A DNA stretch of 64,000 nt from Orthonyx spaldingii (Eukaryota > Chordata > Aves > Passeriformes > Orthonychidae), in NCBI GenBank assembly GCA_013397795.1, contig VZTJ01003851.1, positions 1,044,324 through 1,108,323 of the forward strand. Reading direction: 5' to 3'. Positions 14,001-27,280 of this stretch are shown one piece after another (the stretch's first letter is position 1; each line of letters begins with the position of its first letter). A model generated the notes under the pieces. That model was not told where the DNA came from, searched no databases, and saw only the letters and a list, made by a program, of their open reading frames with translations. The translations under genes were made by a program, and so were the position numbers.

Positions 14001-17000
14001 TTTCAAAACAGGAGATGGGATGTCTCTATGCTGCCAGCAGCAGTGACTGTGAAATTAATACTAAAAATTAAATAAACACTTAAAAATACTCAGGGAAATA
14101 CTGCAGTGTACGTCTTCACTTCTAGTGTTCAGAAACAGTACACAGCTGGACAAATTTTCTGCTGCAACAGTGGATTATCAGACTTGAATAATTTCTATGT
14201 GTTTTTTCCAGGACAGAGACGGAGCAGAAGAACAGGGAAAGAAGGAAAACTCCACCATAAAGGATGGCAAAGAAAATAACAAATGGGACACGTGACAGGG
14301 GAGATCCTAATGTGCCCTTAGCCCAGGTCTCTGCCACCTTTCTGAGAGAGGCAGGATGGGGCAGGGTGGAGCCTTAACAGGGAACCACGCATCCGTTCTG
14401 CTCCACCAGCTCATCCCTGGAGTCAGGGGATGCTGGCCCAGGTGCAGCCAGCCTGGCATGCTCTCAGCTCTGCTGCTGGACCCCAACAGGAGGGCAAATT
14501 GGTGGCCACAGACCCACAGCCCTCATGCAGGACAGTCCCTAAGTATCTGTCTGCAGCACAGGTTTTTCTCTCACCAGTGCTGGGCCATTACCATTATATT
14601 TAAAAGTCTACTGTCAGACAGCCTGCTTCTTCTTTTCTCTTTTCTTTATTTTTTGCCAGAACTTGAAGTAAATAGAAACATTTGGAAAGGTTTGCTGGGG
14701 AGAGGCATTCTGTTCCAGTAAAAACAGCTGGGTTAGACAAATAAATATTATGTTACTATGTAGTAGCCATACAACAAGCAAGACAGCCTAGGAACCTAAC
14801 AGCAAAACTATCCCAATTAAAAACTGCATTTCGTTTCCCAAGCTAAGAAACAAACACAGAATGTAAAGGAAGATTTTTTTTTTTTTAACTCACCTCAAAT
14901 TTAATAAGTACGATATTTCTGGTAGCACTAGTAAAGAAATCAGTGTTTAAAATATAAATTTTCAATATTGTAAGCAAGACTGTAGACTGTAGGGTAGAAA
15001 AGTTTCCCAAAATAAAACTCTTCCTTTTCAAAGCTAAAAAGTGTCAGAAGAAATCTGATAAATATTGGTCTCTTGGGGTTCACACAGGCCTAGTCAGAAG
15101 TATTCGTGCAAAGGAGGGAAACATTTCTGTAAGAAATAGTGATCTCTAGGTTGAATCCTTATGATGGTTTCCATCCAAATGCACTTCATTCTTAATTGTC
15201 AAGATCACGTCAGAAAGCAGGTCTGTGGCTTGCAATCATGGCTTCGCAGCAGAAGCACTGCATGATGTAAAATAAAGCCATCACCAGACCTATCCCAACT
15301 CCCATTGCAATTACTGAAGTTCACCTTAATGGTTTAATCTTATTCTGACTGCACAGTTCTATCACAGTAGGATTTAGAGCTCCCTCAGAAGAGTGATTTG
15401 GAGACCTCCAGTGCTGGAGGTATTCAAACAGGAGAATAAATGGTCCTTGCTTGTTGTGGATTTGTCTATATTTAGTATCCATCTGCCTTCCTGACAAGCC
15501 CATCAATGGCATAATTTGTAAAATGCATGGTTTTATTACACCTGCCTGGAAACTACCTCACCTAAAAGTGTGTTTCAGCTAATTGGTTTGAAGCAGAGTA
15601 CACTGCAAAATACTCTTCTTCAACCACATAATCTAGAGCAAACCCAGGGTTTATCAGTCACCTTATCTGACTTCCTACATCCCATATCAAAGCCCTTCAC
15701 TTCTCCGGTGATGCTTTCAAATAAACATAAGAGGCTTTTCCTAAACATGGGACTTACTCAGCAGGTCACATTGGGATCTCATTCTTAGATAAATCATGCT
15801 GTAAGAGGGATGGCAAAGAGACAAGAGCTAAATAGGTTTTCAGCTGGAGATATGAGATGGTACAAGTTTAGAAGATACTGCTGGACTGAAGGAAGGCTTG
15901 GTAAACACCAGCCCTGTTCACCCAGGACAACACATCTGTGTAACTGGCTTGTAAGAGTTTTGCTGCAACTCACAGCAGAAACCAGCTGTTCCCCTCAAAT
16001 TTTGGCAATCTCATCCATTCCTTCTCAACATGTTGTTTTTGCTGTTTTTTGAAGCTCTGTCTACCAGAGTTTTGAGGAAAAGCCTCAGGAAGACTGAGCT
16101 TTTTCCCCTCCTGTCTGGAGCAGACCCCTTGCTGAAGTTCACCCAGAATCAGCCTTGGCCAAGGCAATTTGAAAAGCTGACCTAAGCTGTCAGCTTCCTG
16201 TGCCTTCTAACCTAACACCCTCCTCAGGACAGTGATGTTTACTGTCACAGCTGATCTTGATGGCAATGTGAGGACTTGTTTTCTTTCCGTTTAGGCGACA
16301 TGCTGCAGGGGTCCTGCTGGGAGCAAGAAATATCCCCATCCATTCACAGAGACCAAAACCCACCCTGAGGTGATATTTTGGGAGTGCAAACAATCACTTC
16401 AAAGGAAAATTGACCAGAAAAACCGTTTCCAAGCAGCACTGCTGAGTCCAAATATGTAGAGAGGAGTTTAGCTGTGTAAATATGATCCCAAGAAAACAGC
16501 ATAATCAGTCATTCAAAGGGAAGAGTAGCCCCTACATCCCTCGCATCTGCCTTGCGGTGGAGAGCTTGGCATTGGTGTGCGTCCTGCCCCCGTGTCTTCA
16601 AACTGATCCAGAGTTATCAATGATCATGAGGGCATGTTTAGATGTGCAACCAGCATGCATTCAAGGACCATCTTGGCTCCATCACCACCAGGCAGAGACA
16701 TTGTGCATGTTCCGTGGGACTGCACCGTGTGTGTGCTCCTCACCCCCAGCAGCCGGCTTGCCCGGGCAGCAGGGAGTGCACTGAGCTGCCACATTCACCT
16801 GTGTTGAGAAATAGGCCTTGTTTTCCTTGTTTGCAAGTAAAGCCAAAGAGCAATTAGAGGTCAATCCTGCCTTCTAGTCACTTCCTCAAAACTTGCACAA
16901 AGAGGTATGGAGTTACAGCAGTAAATAATTTTAGAAATATATTATTGTATATTAATTTTAAGATTCTCCTGTCATTCTCATAGAAGAGTGGCAGTCCTTC

Positions 17001-20000
17001 ATTTTAATAGGAGAGAGATATTCACGTATTCCTGAGCACAGACTGTTGGACCTCTCCCAGTGACTGTTCCTACCATGTGATCTAAAATTCCTGTTTTCCT
17101 TTCCCCAAGCTTGCAACAAACAAAAGCATTTGTTTAGGGGGGAGCTTGTCTAGAATGATGCAGTTCTGGGTAGAGTCCCATGGAGAAGACAGAGCATGAA
17201 CACACGGCTTAGGTAGGAGAGGAGGAAGGCTAAAAAGTTTACTCCAGACTTTCACAAGAGGTTATGAATATGAAAAAGTACACAACCCTGTAAGTTTAGC
17301 AGCTCCTGTCATCTCCATCATGGATGGTTTCCTTCTAGCTCATCTCTTGCCTCATGGGCAACCACCGATCTTAAATATAAATCCCAGGTAAGGCTGCATG
17401 AGGAATACACTGCCCATTTTTCAGCAACACCAAGCCTGTGTCAGTGTATGCAAACCTAGAGAGGGAGTAAAAGGCAGTGGAAGTCATGCCTGTGTGTGAC
17501 AGAGTGGAATAGCAAGATGAGCAATGCTGGAAAGAGATGTGACTCCACTGAGGTCACAAGGGCTTCTGACTGCTCCGAGTCAGCTCCAGCCTCAGACCTG
17601 GGAGGATCTGGGCATATGTAAAAATAGGGTGTGGAAAAAACCTTATCTTTTTAGCTGCTTTCCTGTTTTACATTTGCTGCCTGCTTTAAGCCACATCCCA
17701 GGGGCTGGGTAGGGTTAGTGCAGAGCTGTTATGCCAACTCATTCCTGACTCCCTGGTGAGAGAATCCCCTCCCTTGCTTTTTGCAGCGTTCAAGTGCTGC
17801 CAAGGGATCATCACAGGGCTTAGCACAGAGCTCATGTTGTTGCTGTCTCACTGTATATTGTACTGTGCTGTTATTCCTTCACTTTCTGCCTAAGCAACAA
17901 CTGCAGTAACTTTCCATCCCCTGGCTAAATCACCAGTTAATCCAAACCAAGATTCCCATGAGGTCACACACACCTGTATCTGGCCATATTTTCTTTGTTT
18001 GCCTCATTTAGTGCAGGCAGGAGATGGGAAAGTCTGACCAGTGAGTAAATCTACCCCAGCCTTTTGCTATCAGCTGGCAGTCATGAGACAGACTCTGGGC
18101 ACAGAGGTAACATGTCCAGATGTGTCATTGCCAAACTGCCTGGTGCCAGAGAAATATCCCTTGTCATACCAGGCTTTTGTTAACTTCTCTGCACACATCA
18201 AAATTCCTGTAGCCAGACTAATGTTATTTGCCTCAAAACTGTTTCCGTCAGAGGAAAGAAGACTGGACCTGCCTGGGGACATCTGCTGTACACAGCCACT
18301 TCAGGCAGAACAAAGGGAACTGCAAATGGAGGAGCCTGCATCCTGAGCCTGGCTGCCAGAGTAACAAGCCGTATCTTTCTGGAGGCATTTTCACCTTACT
18401 CTCCTTTCAGCAGGCCTCTTTGGTCTCAAGTGTCCACATAACCATACAGAGAGGTGAGAGGAAAACTTGGATTTTACAGTATTTGGTACTAACCCCTGGA
18501 GAGATTCCCCAGACATATCCCTCATCATCAGCTAAAGAGCTTCATCAGATTTACACTGAGTTTTTATGGAGTCTCGCTGCCAGTGCCACAATTACAGTGG
18601 TCTTTCCTGTTTAAGGGTGCCATGGGATTCACATAAGGCTGATAAAACCTTTCTGCCCATACAGTTAATGGGGAAAAACAACTGAAGCCCACCCGAAGCC
18701 ACCACAAGAATGCCACAGGCACTGTGAAGCACAAGCTAGTGGAAAAAAGCAGGATAGGGATCAGTAGAACTAAGTAGTTCTGCTTTAGTTTTGTGTGTAA
18801 TCCAGCTACAGCATGAGCCTGGGATGACTCCCTTGAGGAAGGAGGGATCTCCCTGAGGAAGGGTTTCTAAAAGAAGCTTGGTTTCTGCAGCCTGTTACCT
18901 CACAAAACTTGGCAACTTCCAGCACAAACTCTTTTGAGGACTTTTTTTCCCCTCCTTTCCCTGTCCCTACCACAGACTGTATATCATGCCCAGGACCCCA
19001 GAGAGCAATCAGGGCAGGAAAACAGTTTGACTAGGAAATCTTCCCAATGTCAACATCCTCTATCCCGGGGCCTTGCTTTCCGTGAAAAAAATGGACCTTG
19101 TGTACACATTTGCGTGGACTGGGCTTGAAGGCAAAGACCTGCACTGTGGGTTTGAAAAAAAAGTTGAAAAATATTCTACAGCCCAAAGAGATTGTGCTCC
19201 CTGAGTACTCCAGTGATGTATTTAGCAAAATTTAACAACATATTTATTTATACTGAGCAAAACCTTGGGCATTTCAATGTAGAGAAGCCCTGGGGCCATA
19301 GGGCTCTCTACCAGACCTCATATCCATCAACATTGTAAACTGTTGCTCCAGTCCTCAGCAAAAGTTGTGGAGTGATTTAGGGACACCCAGGCTATTCAGA
19401 TTCCCAGGATCTGGGCTAGAATGCCCTTGGCTAAACAGATCCCTAAGGCTGTTATGTCATCACCCTTAATTTCTGCTGGAGCAGCAAAATTCTGGCTTGA
19501 TCAGTGCAGTGACTTCTGCATGTAGCCAGCCCAGCTAGGGCAGAGATAAGAAACTGAACCAGTGCATTAAGGCTGAAAGTCAGACTGGTGGTGGCTGGTC
19601 CTGAAGAGTGGTCAAGCAGGATCTGCTGAGCTGCACCACTCAGTTGAACCAGTGATTAGGAATTGCCACAGCATCATCTTCTCTCTTGCATGCCTCATAC
19701 CTCCTCACTCTCAAGGCTGATGAAAAGTAATTCTTGATGCAAAGCTACCCAAACTATGCTTCCCTTAGAGACACATATCACTGTCAAGAGAATCCATAAA
19801 ACAGGGCGTTGGTGACTAACATGCTGAAATATTGCTATTTCAATAGAAATACTATTAATTCTGCAAGGCAGGAAGGCATGAGCATTTTGAGAATGCACAA
19901 CACCAAGAAGCAACTTACTTCACAAGACTGACATGAGTATTATTTTGAAGGAAGTCGTATCCATGACTAAAAATAAACCTATGCCATTTCCCTGCTTGAA

Positions 20001-20675
20001 TTTCCTGTAGATCTTTAAAGAACACAGAGACCTAACCAAGTCATTCTCTTTGAAGGAAACATTTGAGATCATTAGCAACTTGCCTGCTGGAAGGTTCTCA
20101 AATCCAGATGTCTTTGTGGTAAATTTGCACAGAGCATTTGATACCCTCATTTACAAACCACGTGCAACTCATAAAGTCAGCACTACACTAAGAGAGGCAT
20201 GACTGGTGATTACTGTGCTTGCAATAGACAGACCTTGGATTAAAATGAGGTTTCGTTGTTAAGTGAAAAGTTAACTTCCAGGCACAGTTCTTAATTTAAA
20301 ACATCTGAAAAATTAACATTCTCATTTGGGCATTTTTCCAGGTCAGATGGTAGCGCCTGAATATTCTCTGAACAAACTATCTCATCCACAGCAAGTGTCT
20401 AAATATTTGGCTCACTTCTCCAATGTATGTAAGTGAAGAATTATATTGTTTTTATTAATCACCCCTGTTCATCATCATAAGTTCATCATCCCTTATCACA
20501 GGGTTTTGTCCCACTGCTGCATCTGGCTTGCTAAAAGCAGAGCACTTATGTCACATCCCCTGACAGTCCCCACACACTTTGGCAGTTTTATATTCGGATG
20601 ACCCCAGTTGCTTTCATTTTGGATAGTTTCTTGAATCCCTTCAGCACCTGTCAGCTCTAGAGCTTAAATATCGTA
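8061..20675. other. Gene-free DNA with scattered chance ORFs
   Basis: Apart from the possible minus-strand exon at 8265-8369, no recognisable exon, repeat family or CpG island was found. Short homopolymers occur near 10759 (A), 12911 (A) and 14874 (T). A TATAAATA element stands at 13529-13536 in a mildly GC-rich context, with a GTAAGT only 13 bp further on, but no transcript model fits. The larger frames (for example 134 codons on plus at 13671-14075) have opposing frames over the same bases and no recognisable domain. Confidence 0.55.
8265..8369 (-). CDS. Possible alternative first exon on the minus strand
   Basis: On the minus strand an ATG at 8369 opens a frame of 35 codons running to a full-consensus splice donor: the exon ends GAG at 8265 and is followed by GTGAGT at 8264-8259. 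The predicted peptide is short and basic, with a run of lysines, and matches no family I know. Its position beside the 7680-8060 CpG island is the main reason to record it. I found no matching downstream exon, and a donor of this quality arises by chance in several kilobases of sequence. It could equally be noise. Confidence 0.15.
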
Positions 20676-20766
20676 TTGGTGTGGGCGTTTTGGTGGGTTT
20701 TTGGTTGGTTGGTTGGTTGGTTTGGTTTTTTGGGTTTTGGGGTTTTTTTTGTTTGTTTGGATTTTT
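20676..20766 (+). repeat. T/G-rich low-complexity tract
   Basis: The plus strand consists almost wholly of T and G, with tandem GGTT units and T runs. It produces an artificial open frame rich in Phe, Trp and Gly that should not be read as a protein. About 470 bp downstream an A/C-rich tract gives nearly the reverse complement composition. Confidence 0.8.
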
Positions 20767-21231
20767 TCCTACAAGTTACAAATCTCTTAACTCATTTATG
20801 TTCTGTGATTCTACGCAGATCTAAAACAAAGGGACTGTCCACACAGTGCTTCCTGCAGTGGGTCTCCACTCCTTTGGTTTGCTTTCCAGACTCTTCTTAT
20901 TAAATCTTCAAATAGCACCTCTGTTCATGGTCTTTGTAAGCTTGAGCAGCCCTTTGAAGGAAGTGACTTGCACCTCAGCTTGATGGAAACTTGGCCTTAC
21001 AAGACTGAAGAAGTTTACATGGGGTCTAATGGACTCCAGTCAGTCATGTAGAAGAACGTTTATTAAAACATGTAAAACAGTCTTAATGTTCTATTTGGTC
21101 CTTGCTGCTAATGTCTCTGATGGAGAATATCAACCAATTTGGGGCACCACTCTTCAAAAAAGACAGAAATAAAAAAGTGAGGGTGTAGGAAAAATGACCT
21201 GCTAGAAAGGGTTGAAGTTGATTGGTTTAGC

Positions 21232-21282
21232 AGGAAAAAAACAAACAAAAAAACCAAAACCAAAACCAAAAACAAACTAAGG
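21232..21282 (+). repeat. A/C-rich low-complexity tract
   Basis: A run of A with regularly spaced C, including tandem CCAAAA units, sits immediately before the CR1 fragment at 21283. It is complementary in composition to the T/G-rich tract at 20676-20766, so the two could pair loosely as an inverted repeat. Confidence 0.7.
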
Positions 21283-21585
21283 AGAGACATTAAGAGCCTT
21301 TAAGGACAAGACAGATGCAAAAAGGGAGAAAAGAAATTATTCATATGTTCTTTGGAGATAGGACATTGATTGCACCAAGAGAGACTAAGGGTTGGTGCTA
21401 GAGACAGCCTCCTCTAGTGATAAGGACAGTAAACAGTGGAAAAGATTGCCTAGGGAGGTTGTGGAATATCCATCACGCTTGGTTTCAAAAAGCTAATGTG
21501 ACAGATGTGAGTTGGAATCATACTGGTATAGCTGGACCTGCTTTGGGCAAGGACTGTGGATGAGTTTATTCCTCAAGGCAGTCTA
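21283..21585 (+). mobile_element. CR1 LINE fragment (3' region), sense orientation
   Basis: The stretch follows the familiar 3' region of avian CR1 in order: a diverged block around 'agagcctttaaggacaag', a weakly matching middle part, then 'cctagggaggttgtggaat' near 21450, and a tail resembling the 'ggactagatga' motif. CR1 is a non-LTR retrotransposon that inserts 5'-truncated copies. This copy is heavily mutated, lacks the short 3' tandem repeat, and has no reverse transcriptase sequence. The family call rests on remembered consensus and not on an alignment, and the subfamily is undetermined. Confidence 0.7.
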
Positions 21586-22016
21586 CCAGAGCTATTTTTT
21601 TAATACTTAGTGATAATGTGCCTCATAGGCAGAGAGGATTAAATATTGAATACAACAAAAAAAACCTATCTCAAGAAAAGAAGGAAGATTAAAAGGCCTT
21701 GGACATCACCAAGTTTTGGGGAGCTAGAGGTGTGCTTTAGTCTTCAAAGAGTCCTCTGATCTGTTTTTATTTTGCATAAAATTAATATAAAAGATCACTT
21801 TGTAGCCAGCATTAAGAAGCCTGTTGACTTCAGAAAGGTCACTTAAGGGGGATAAACTGGGTGGGTACTGGAGTCATTTCAGATACCTCATCGAGTTTCT
21901 TGTATCCGTCCCAGTGGTGGGCCTCATGAGAGGAAGTGCACATACTGCCTGGCCAAGCAAAGATTTGTGCTATACAGTTCGGAATCCTTTCTGATGAGAT
22001 TCAAAGCTAAACTTAA

Positions 22017-22019
22017 TTT

Positions 22020-22059
<40 letters not shown>

Positions 22060-22085
22060 AAATTTTTTTTTTTTTTTTTTTTTTT
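22017..22085. repeat. T23-A23-T23 homopolymer block (probable artefact)
   Basis: By count, T occupies 22017-22039, A 22040-22062 and T 22063-22085, each exactly 23 bases, followed by AAG and a further A10. The block is a perfect inverted repeat of homopolymers. Three equal runs are very unlikely to persist in a genome and suggest an assembly or polishing artefact, or a miscalled poly-T/poly-A junction. The open frame across it, encoding runs of Phe and Lys, is meaningless. Confidence 0.85.
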
Positions 22086-23291
22086 AAGAAAAAAAAAACG
22101 AGGGGGGCACACAAAAATTCCAGTTCCAGGAAGCTGAACTAAAGTTTGACGACCACATACAGAAAAGAAGAGAGAATTAAGCTGGTTATAAATGCTTATG
22201 ATGAAAATATTAGAGATCTGATCACAGTGCATGTCATGGAGTCTCAGTTATTCATGTTTCATACTATGTACAAGGATTACAGATATCCAGGTGGGGGAGG
22301 AGGTTGCTGGGTTGTCCCTCTTCCCATGAAAGAAACAAGAGAAGTATGTGTTTCACAAAGCCAACAGGACCATCTTTCAGAATTCCAGTTAACTTCCTCT
22401 TCTCCTTGAATCATCCAGTACTTTTATATAAGCCTCCTAAATGTTTTCACAATTACTTCAGTCAAATCCAAAACCACATCCATCATCTTAAGGTGCCTTT
22501 CCCAATAGCAACTCATTAACAGACCTTCCAAATTCTGACTTCACTGACACAGGATTTAATGAACTGTTGAGATTCAAAGCAGAATTCAAATGATGGGGAA
22601 ATTGAGGTCTAAAACAACAGAGACATAAGATGACATATTTCTAAGAGCTTCATAGCCTTTATTTCTGTGAATATTCTCATCTGTGCCAGTATAAACGGAG
22701 AGCAACTCCACTAAATGTGGCAAAATCCCCCAATAATTGCACATCAGTACAGTCCCACTGTGACATCATGATCAGTCCTGAAAGTGCTCTCATGAATTAC
22801 CATTTAAATGTTACCTTTTTTGAAAGCCGTCAGCAATAATTGAGAAGAAAACAACTTCTATAAAAGCACTTCACTGTTCTTCTCACAGCATAACATTTGA
22901 TAAAAAGAGAAAATCTATAATTTTTGTATTTATGAATCTGATGTGCTTTCCAAATGCATACAGCAAAGTCAAAATACTTAAAACAATAAAGCATTTCCAA
23001 GATAAATGTTGCTAGTTTCGGGATATTATAAGTGGCTGAGTAGATAAAAACATAGCATTTGAGAGGTTGTGGGTACATTGGAGACAAAGAAGAAAAAAAC
23101 TGCTTAAAATGACATACAGGTTGTTTTGACAGTCAAGATTATCAAGCCATGGGAAGTGGACTTGTAACAGCAATTAATGCTTCCCTTTCCAAAACTCTCA
23201 GATCTGTGGCAAATAACAAAGTTCATTCAGAAGCAAAAAAAATTGGAGAACCCCTCCTCTCTTCTGATACAAATGTAAGCTTTAAACTCAC

Positions 23292-23368
23292 GTCTGACTA
23301 ACTGGAATGATCTGTATTTCTTTACATAACTTTAATTTAGGAAACATTTGATCAGGTTTTATGGACCA
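23292..23368 (-). CDS. Possible isolated exon on the minus strand
   Basis: On the minus strand 77 bp of open frame is bounded by AG at 23370-23369, preceded by a T-rich stretch, and by a good donor, GTGAGT, at 23291-23286. The frame would begin WSIKPDQMFPKLK and continues without a stop. The acceptor is weak (AAG after a short pyrimidine run), and no partner exon is recognised. It is recorded only because both boundaries and an open frame coincide on one strand. Confidence 0.15.
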
Positions 23369-26300
23369 CTTAAGTTGCAAAAACAATATGAAACACAGTA
23401 ATATTTTTTTTCTGCTGGAAAGCTGGAGAGGACAACATGTTAATTTCTTAGATTTTTTTTCCTTGAAACAGAATATTATGCTTTTTCCATTCAGTACAAA
23501 GCAAAAGCATAATCCTGAAACATACCTAATACACAGCCTAAATCTTCCAAGTTTCCATAACAAAAAAAAAAGGGAGGGAGTGGTCAGGGAGAGTGGGAGA
23601 AAGAGAACAACTGTGGAGCTAAATGACAGCAGTTGGTGAAGATGAATGAAGAAAAGTGAATTCTGTGTGTTTGTATTATGTGGATTAATTTATGGAGATT
23701 GAATGTCTTTGAATGCTCTCACTATGGATATATGAATACTTTTGATCAAGAAAAACACCCTTGGTGAGGAATAAAGAAATTACTAGATTTCAATACTCCT
23801 AAACTCCATATGAAAAGCCCATGTTGAATAACAACAAGAATCACTGATTCTGATAAACAAGTACAATTAGTCACAGTTATGTAAACATGAGTATACATTC
23901 AATTTGCAAATGCATATTAAAAGGAAATATATTAAAAGAGAAAACATTTTCAGAATAAGACATAATATATTGAGCAAAATTATAGTCCAAATAGGGAATT
24001 TCTTTCCCAGGAGAAAGTCATTACAATAGAGAACCCCAGGTCTGCCAGAATGGACTGTGTTGAAAGGAGGGCTCACCACAGAGCCACATTCCTCTTTCCT
24101 GGTCACCAGTGAGGATCCTAACACTGACATCCCTTTCTCTGGCAGTGGTGCCACTTGTGTAGAACAGTGAATAGCTAATTCCGTATATACTTACTCTTGG
24201 ACTACTTTTTTTTCTTCATTTGGCCCTGTGAAGCACAGTTCAGGTGGTCAGGACAGCTCACTCATATGTATTTTAACACTGAACAGAGGATGTTCAAGTA
24301 ATGAGAAGAAGGGTCTATAAGGCAAGGGACTCCTTGGTCCCTTATTTCTTTTATTTGCTATCTGTCATGTATCCTGGGATCTTCTAAATTCATGCCTAAG
24401 CCTCATATTACTGTTCTAGGTCATGAATTGGTCAAGTTTCTCACAGCTGCTTTCTCCACTCCCTTTGCTCTTATGTGAATGTTCTGATATACAATGTAAA
24501 TGTTGTAGTTTGTAGATATGATACAACCTCAAGTGGTACTTATCAGACATTTTTGAGGGTCTCACCTAGATTTTGACTGATCAAACACTCTTGAAAACTG
24601 TTTCTAGCATTTCATTTATAACTTTACACAGCTATTAATTAAAAAGAAAATCCATACTACAACACTTTTGCTTCCTTCCTTGCAAATTTGACACTTCTGT
24701 AATTGTCCTAGCACAGATCATATCACTGTCAATAGCTGATCCTTAGACTGGAAAATGTAACATTAAATATGCAATCTAACACCAGCCACCACATTTGTTG
24801 ACTGCAGCTCCAAGACAACTTTGCTCTTCGGTGTACAAGTTGGTGTGAGTGCCAGTAAAGCTAGAGGGGTTTGCAATTCTACAAAGCCCCCTCTGTACTG
24901 GCAGTGTGAGCATGGAGTGAGCCCAATGAGCATGCTAGAGTGAAGGCTACCACAGGAGTACTGACTGTGGCATGAGAGAGCTGGTGGAGGAATGGTAGGT
25001 ACCTCTTCTCTGCTTCTTCTCCTTGTAGTTTTACCTTGGCTAGCCCTCCAGTCTTAATGCCTGCCTTTCTTTTTCAAGAGGGTCTTGTTTAGCAGCTCTA
25101 CTTGCTTTTACAGGTGGATCTGCTCTGAAGACCATGCAATTATAAAATGCCTGAACTCACCAGATGCCAGAAGTCTTGCTCAGAATTGCATGACATGAGG
25201 CATACAAAGCACCCAGCAGAAATCTTTGCCTTGACTCCCAAAGCATGCATGAAATGAGCAAGTTTATTGGGAAAACAGGCAGCACAATGATAAGTCTTCC
25301 CATTGCAGAAGAGCTCATGTGATGCTAACTGGTAGGGCTCTGCAGCCCGCTGCATTGCACAGTGCTAAGTGATAAAGTCCTTAGTTTCATAGGGTCATTA
25401 ATGCTGGTTAAATCTTGAGTGTCTGCACTTAAAAAAGATTTGAGACAAGACAAAAGTACTGTGCCAGCAACAGCTCAAAACAATAGCCCAGATCAGAACA
25501 AGGGGAAGAAGCCACAGATCACTGATTTACTGGGTATTTGAGATTGTTTACGGAGGGTTTCCCAGCTCTAGTTTTTTCAGTATTTAGCAATACCTGTTTT
25601 GCAGAGAAAACCATCGACAGCAACTCCTGAGAAGACTGTGAGTAAAGTACACACCATACATGGTGTTATATAAAATACTAGTTTTAGCCAACTAATACTG
25701 TTTCTTTATATCCAAGAGATATGCTCATAAGTGAAGTCCATTGCTTTTCTTACTGTGCTGACCTAAGAATTCCCTTAAAATTTCCCAGGTAATTAGAATG
25801 AGTTTTCATAGGGCTGAAAATCTGGCCCACTTGACTCCAAGCATCTGAGAAGTGTGAGGCACAAACCTCTGAAACTTAAATTGCTTTGTCAAAAAATCAT
25901 CTCTAACTTTAAATATTCCAAAAGCAAAATATGTGAAAGTACATTTTGCACACCTCAAAGCAGAACAAAGTAACAGGCCCCAAAGAGTAAAGGGAGATTC
26001 CTGGCTTGTGATTTAAGTGTTCCCTTTTCTAAATTTAAATAGCAAAATATTTTTCAAAGTATGAATCTCTTGGGCACTGTCATGTTATGTAACTAAATAA
26101 TTCATTAAGGAATGTTAGCTCTACCTCTGCTGTTTGAAGTGCCAGAGGTTTCTTGGCCTGAAATGGCCTGTTTTTCCCAAGGACAGAGGGAAGAAGAGGG
26201 TTCTCTTTGTATTTTTCTTTCAGAGCACAATGGGTGAAAAACAAAACAAAACAATCCTAAATAATGAGATAATGAGGAAATTCATTCTAAAGGATTCTAG

Positions 26301-27280
26301 AGTGCTGTAATAGTATGTCACCATCCATAGTAGGACAAGGCTCTGTTCCCTCCCTGTGCACAAATTGCTTGATTGCGTTCACTGCCACAGTTTGTTTCCT
26401 AATATTCAGCATGACATTTCCTGTTCTTAGCCTTGGGCTTGTATGGGTTTGATCCAGCCTGCCCTGAAATTAATGGAAAGGCTACTATGTACTTCAGTGC
26501 TCCCTTCTGCTCTTGCTGGAGCCCATTGGCTCCTCCAATGATTTCTTTCGCTTTCTTTCTGGCTGGCCTTCAAGTCCTTCCGAAACTTCATGCCTCTTGT
26601 TCTGTACACATACACGGACAGAAAGAGGGAGAGACAAGATAAAAATCCCTTTGCCATGTGTGGTGGCCAAGGGGCATGGCATGGTTCACATGGCAGCAGT
26701 GTAGGGAACAAACTGGCCCTCATGTCCCAGGCAGCCCTCAGCAGGAGCCCCAGCCTTCCCCAGCTACTCCCACTCTACCACAACTGCCAGTACCAACCAA
26801 GACTCATGCTGCAAGTCTCTACTTTTATCAAACACTCCATGTTGAGTTTTTGAGGTCCCTAGACACAATCCCATACCTCATCCTGGTATAATGTCTTCTA
26901 CTTGGGTGGTTTGTCTTGTAATATTTAATTTTGTCTCAAAAAATGAGTGTGAATACTGCTCCCTGTTTACATTATAGCACCTAACTATCTCCAGAGATAA
27001 TATCTCTTTGGGTGATCTGCTTGCTTGACTGCACACACCCTGGGTTTGTGAGGTATTGTAAAAGTCAGGTGTATGCTTTCTAGGTGCTCGATACCAAAAT
27101 ATGTGTCAGGCTATTCTCCCTTAGACAACCAACAGCCTTGCACTTCTGGTGGTTGGACATTTAGTAATTGTGGACTGATACTTTCTTGTCTGGCTTTATC
27201 AATTTAATGTTAAGTTCTTGGAAGACTGTAGTTTGGCTACAGTGGCACACTTTGGCCCATAGGTATTTCCCTTCCATCCT

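Larger units (their letters stand above)
20767..27149. other. No gene seen outside the listed repeats
   Basis: Between and beyond the low-complexity tracts, CR1 and the homopolymer block, the sequence is AT-rich with many short chance frames. A polypurine stretch lies around 23564-23610. A possible minus-strand exon at 23292-23368 is described separately. No other coding pattern or repeat family was recognised. Confidence 0.55.
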
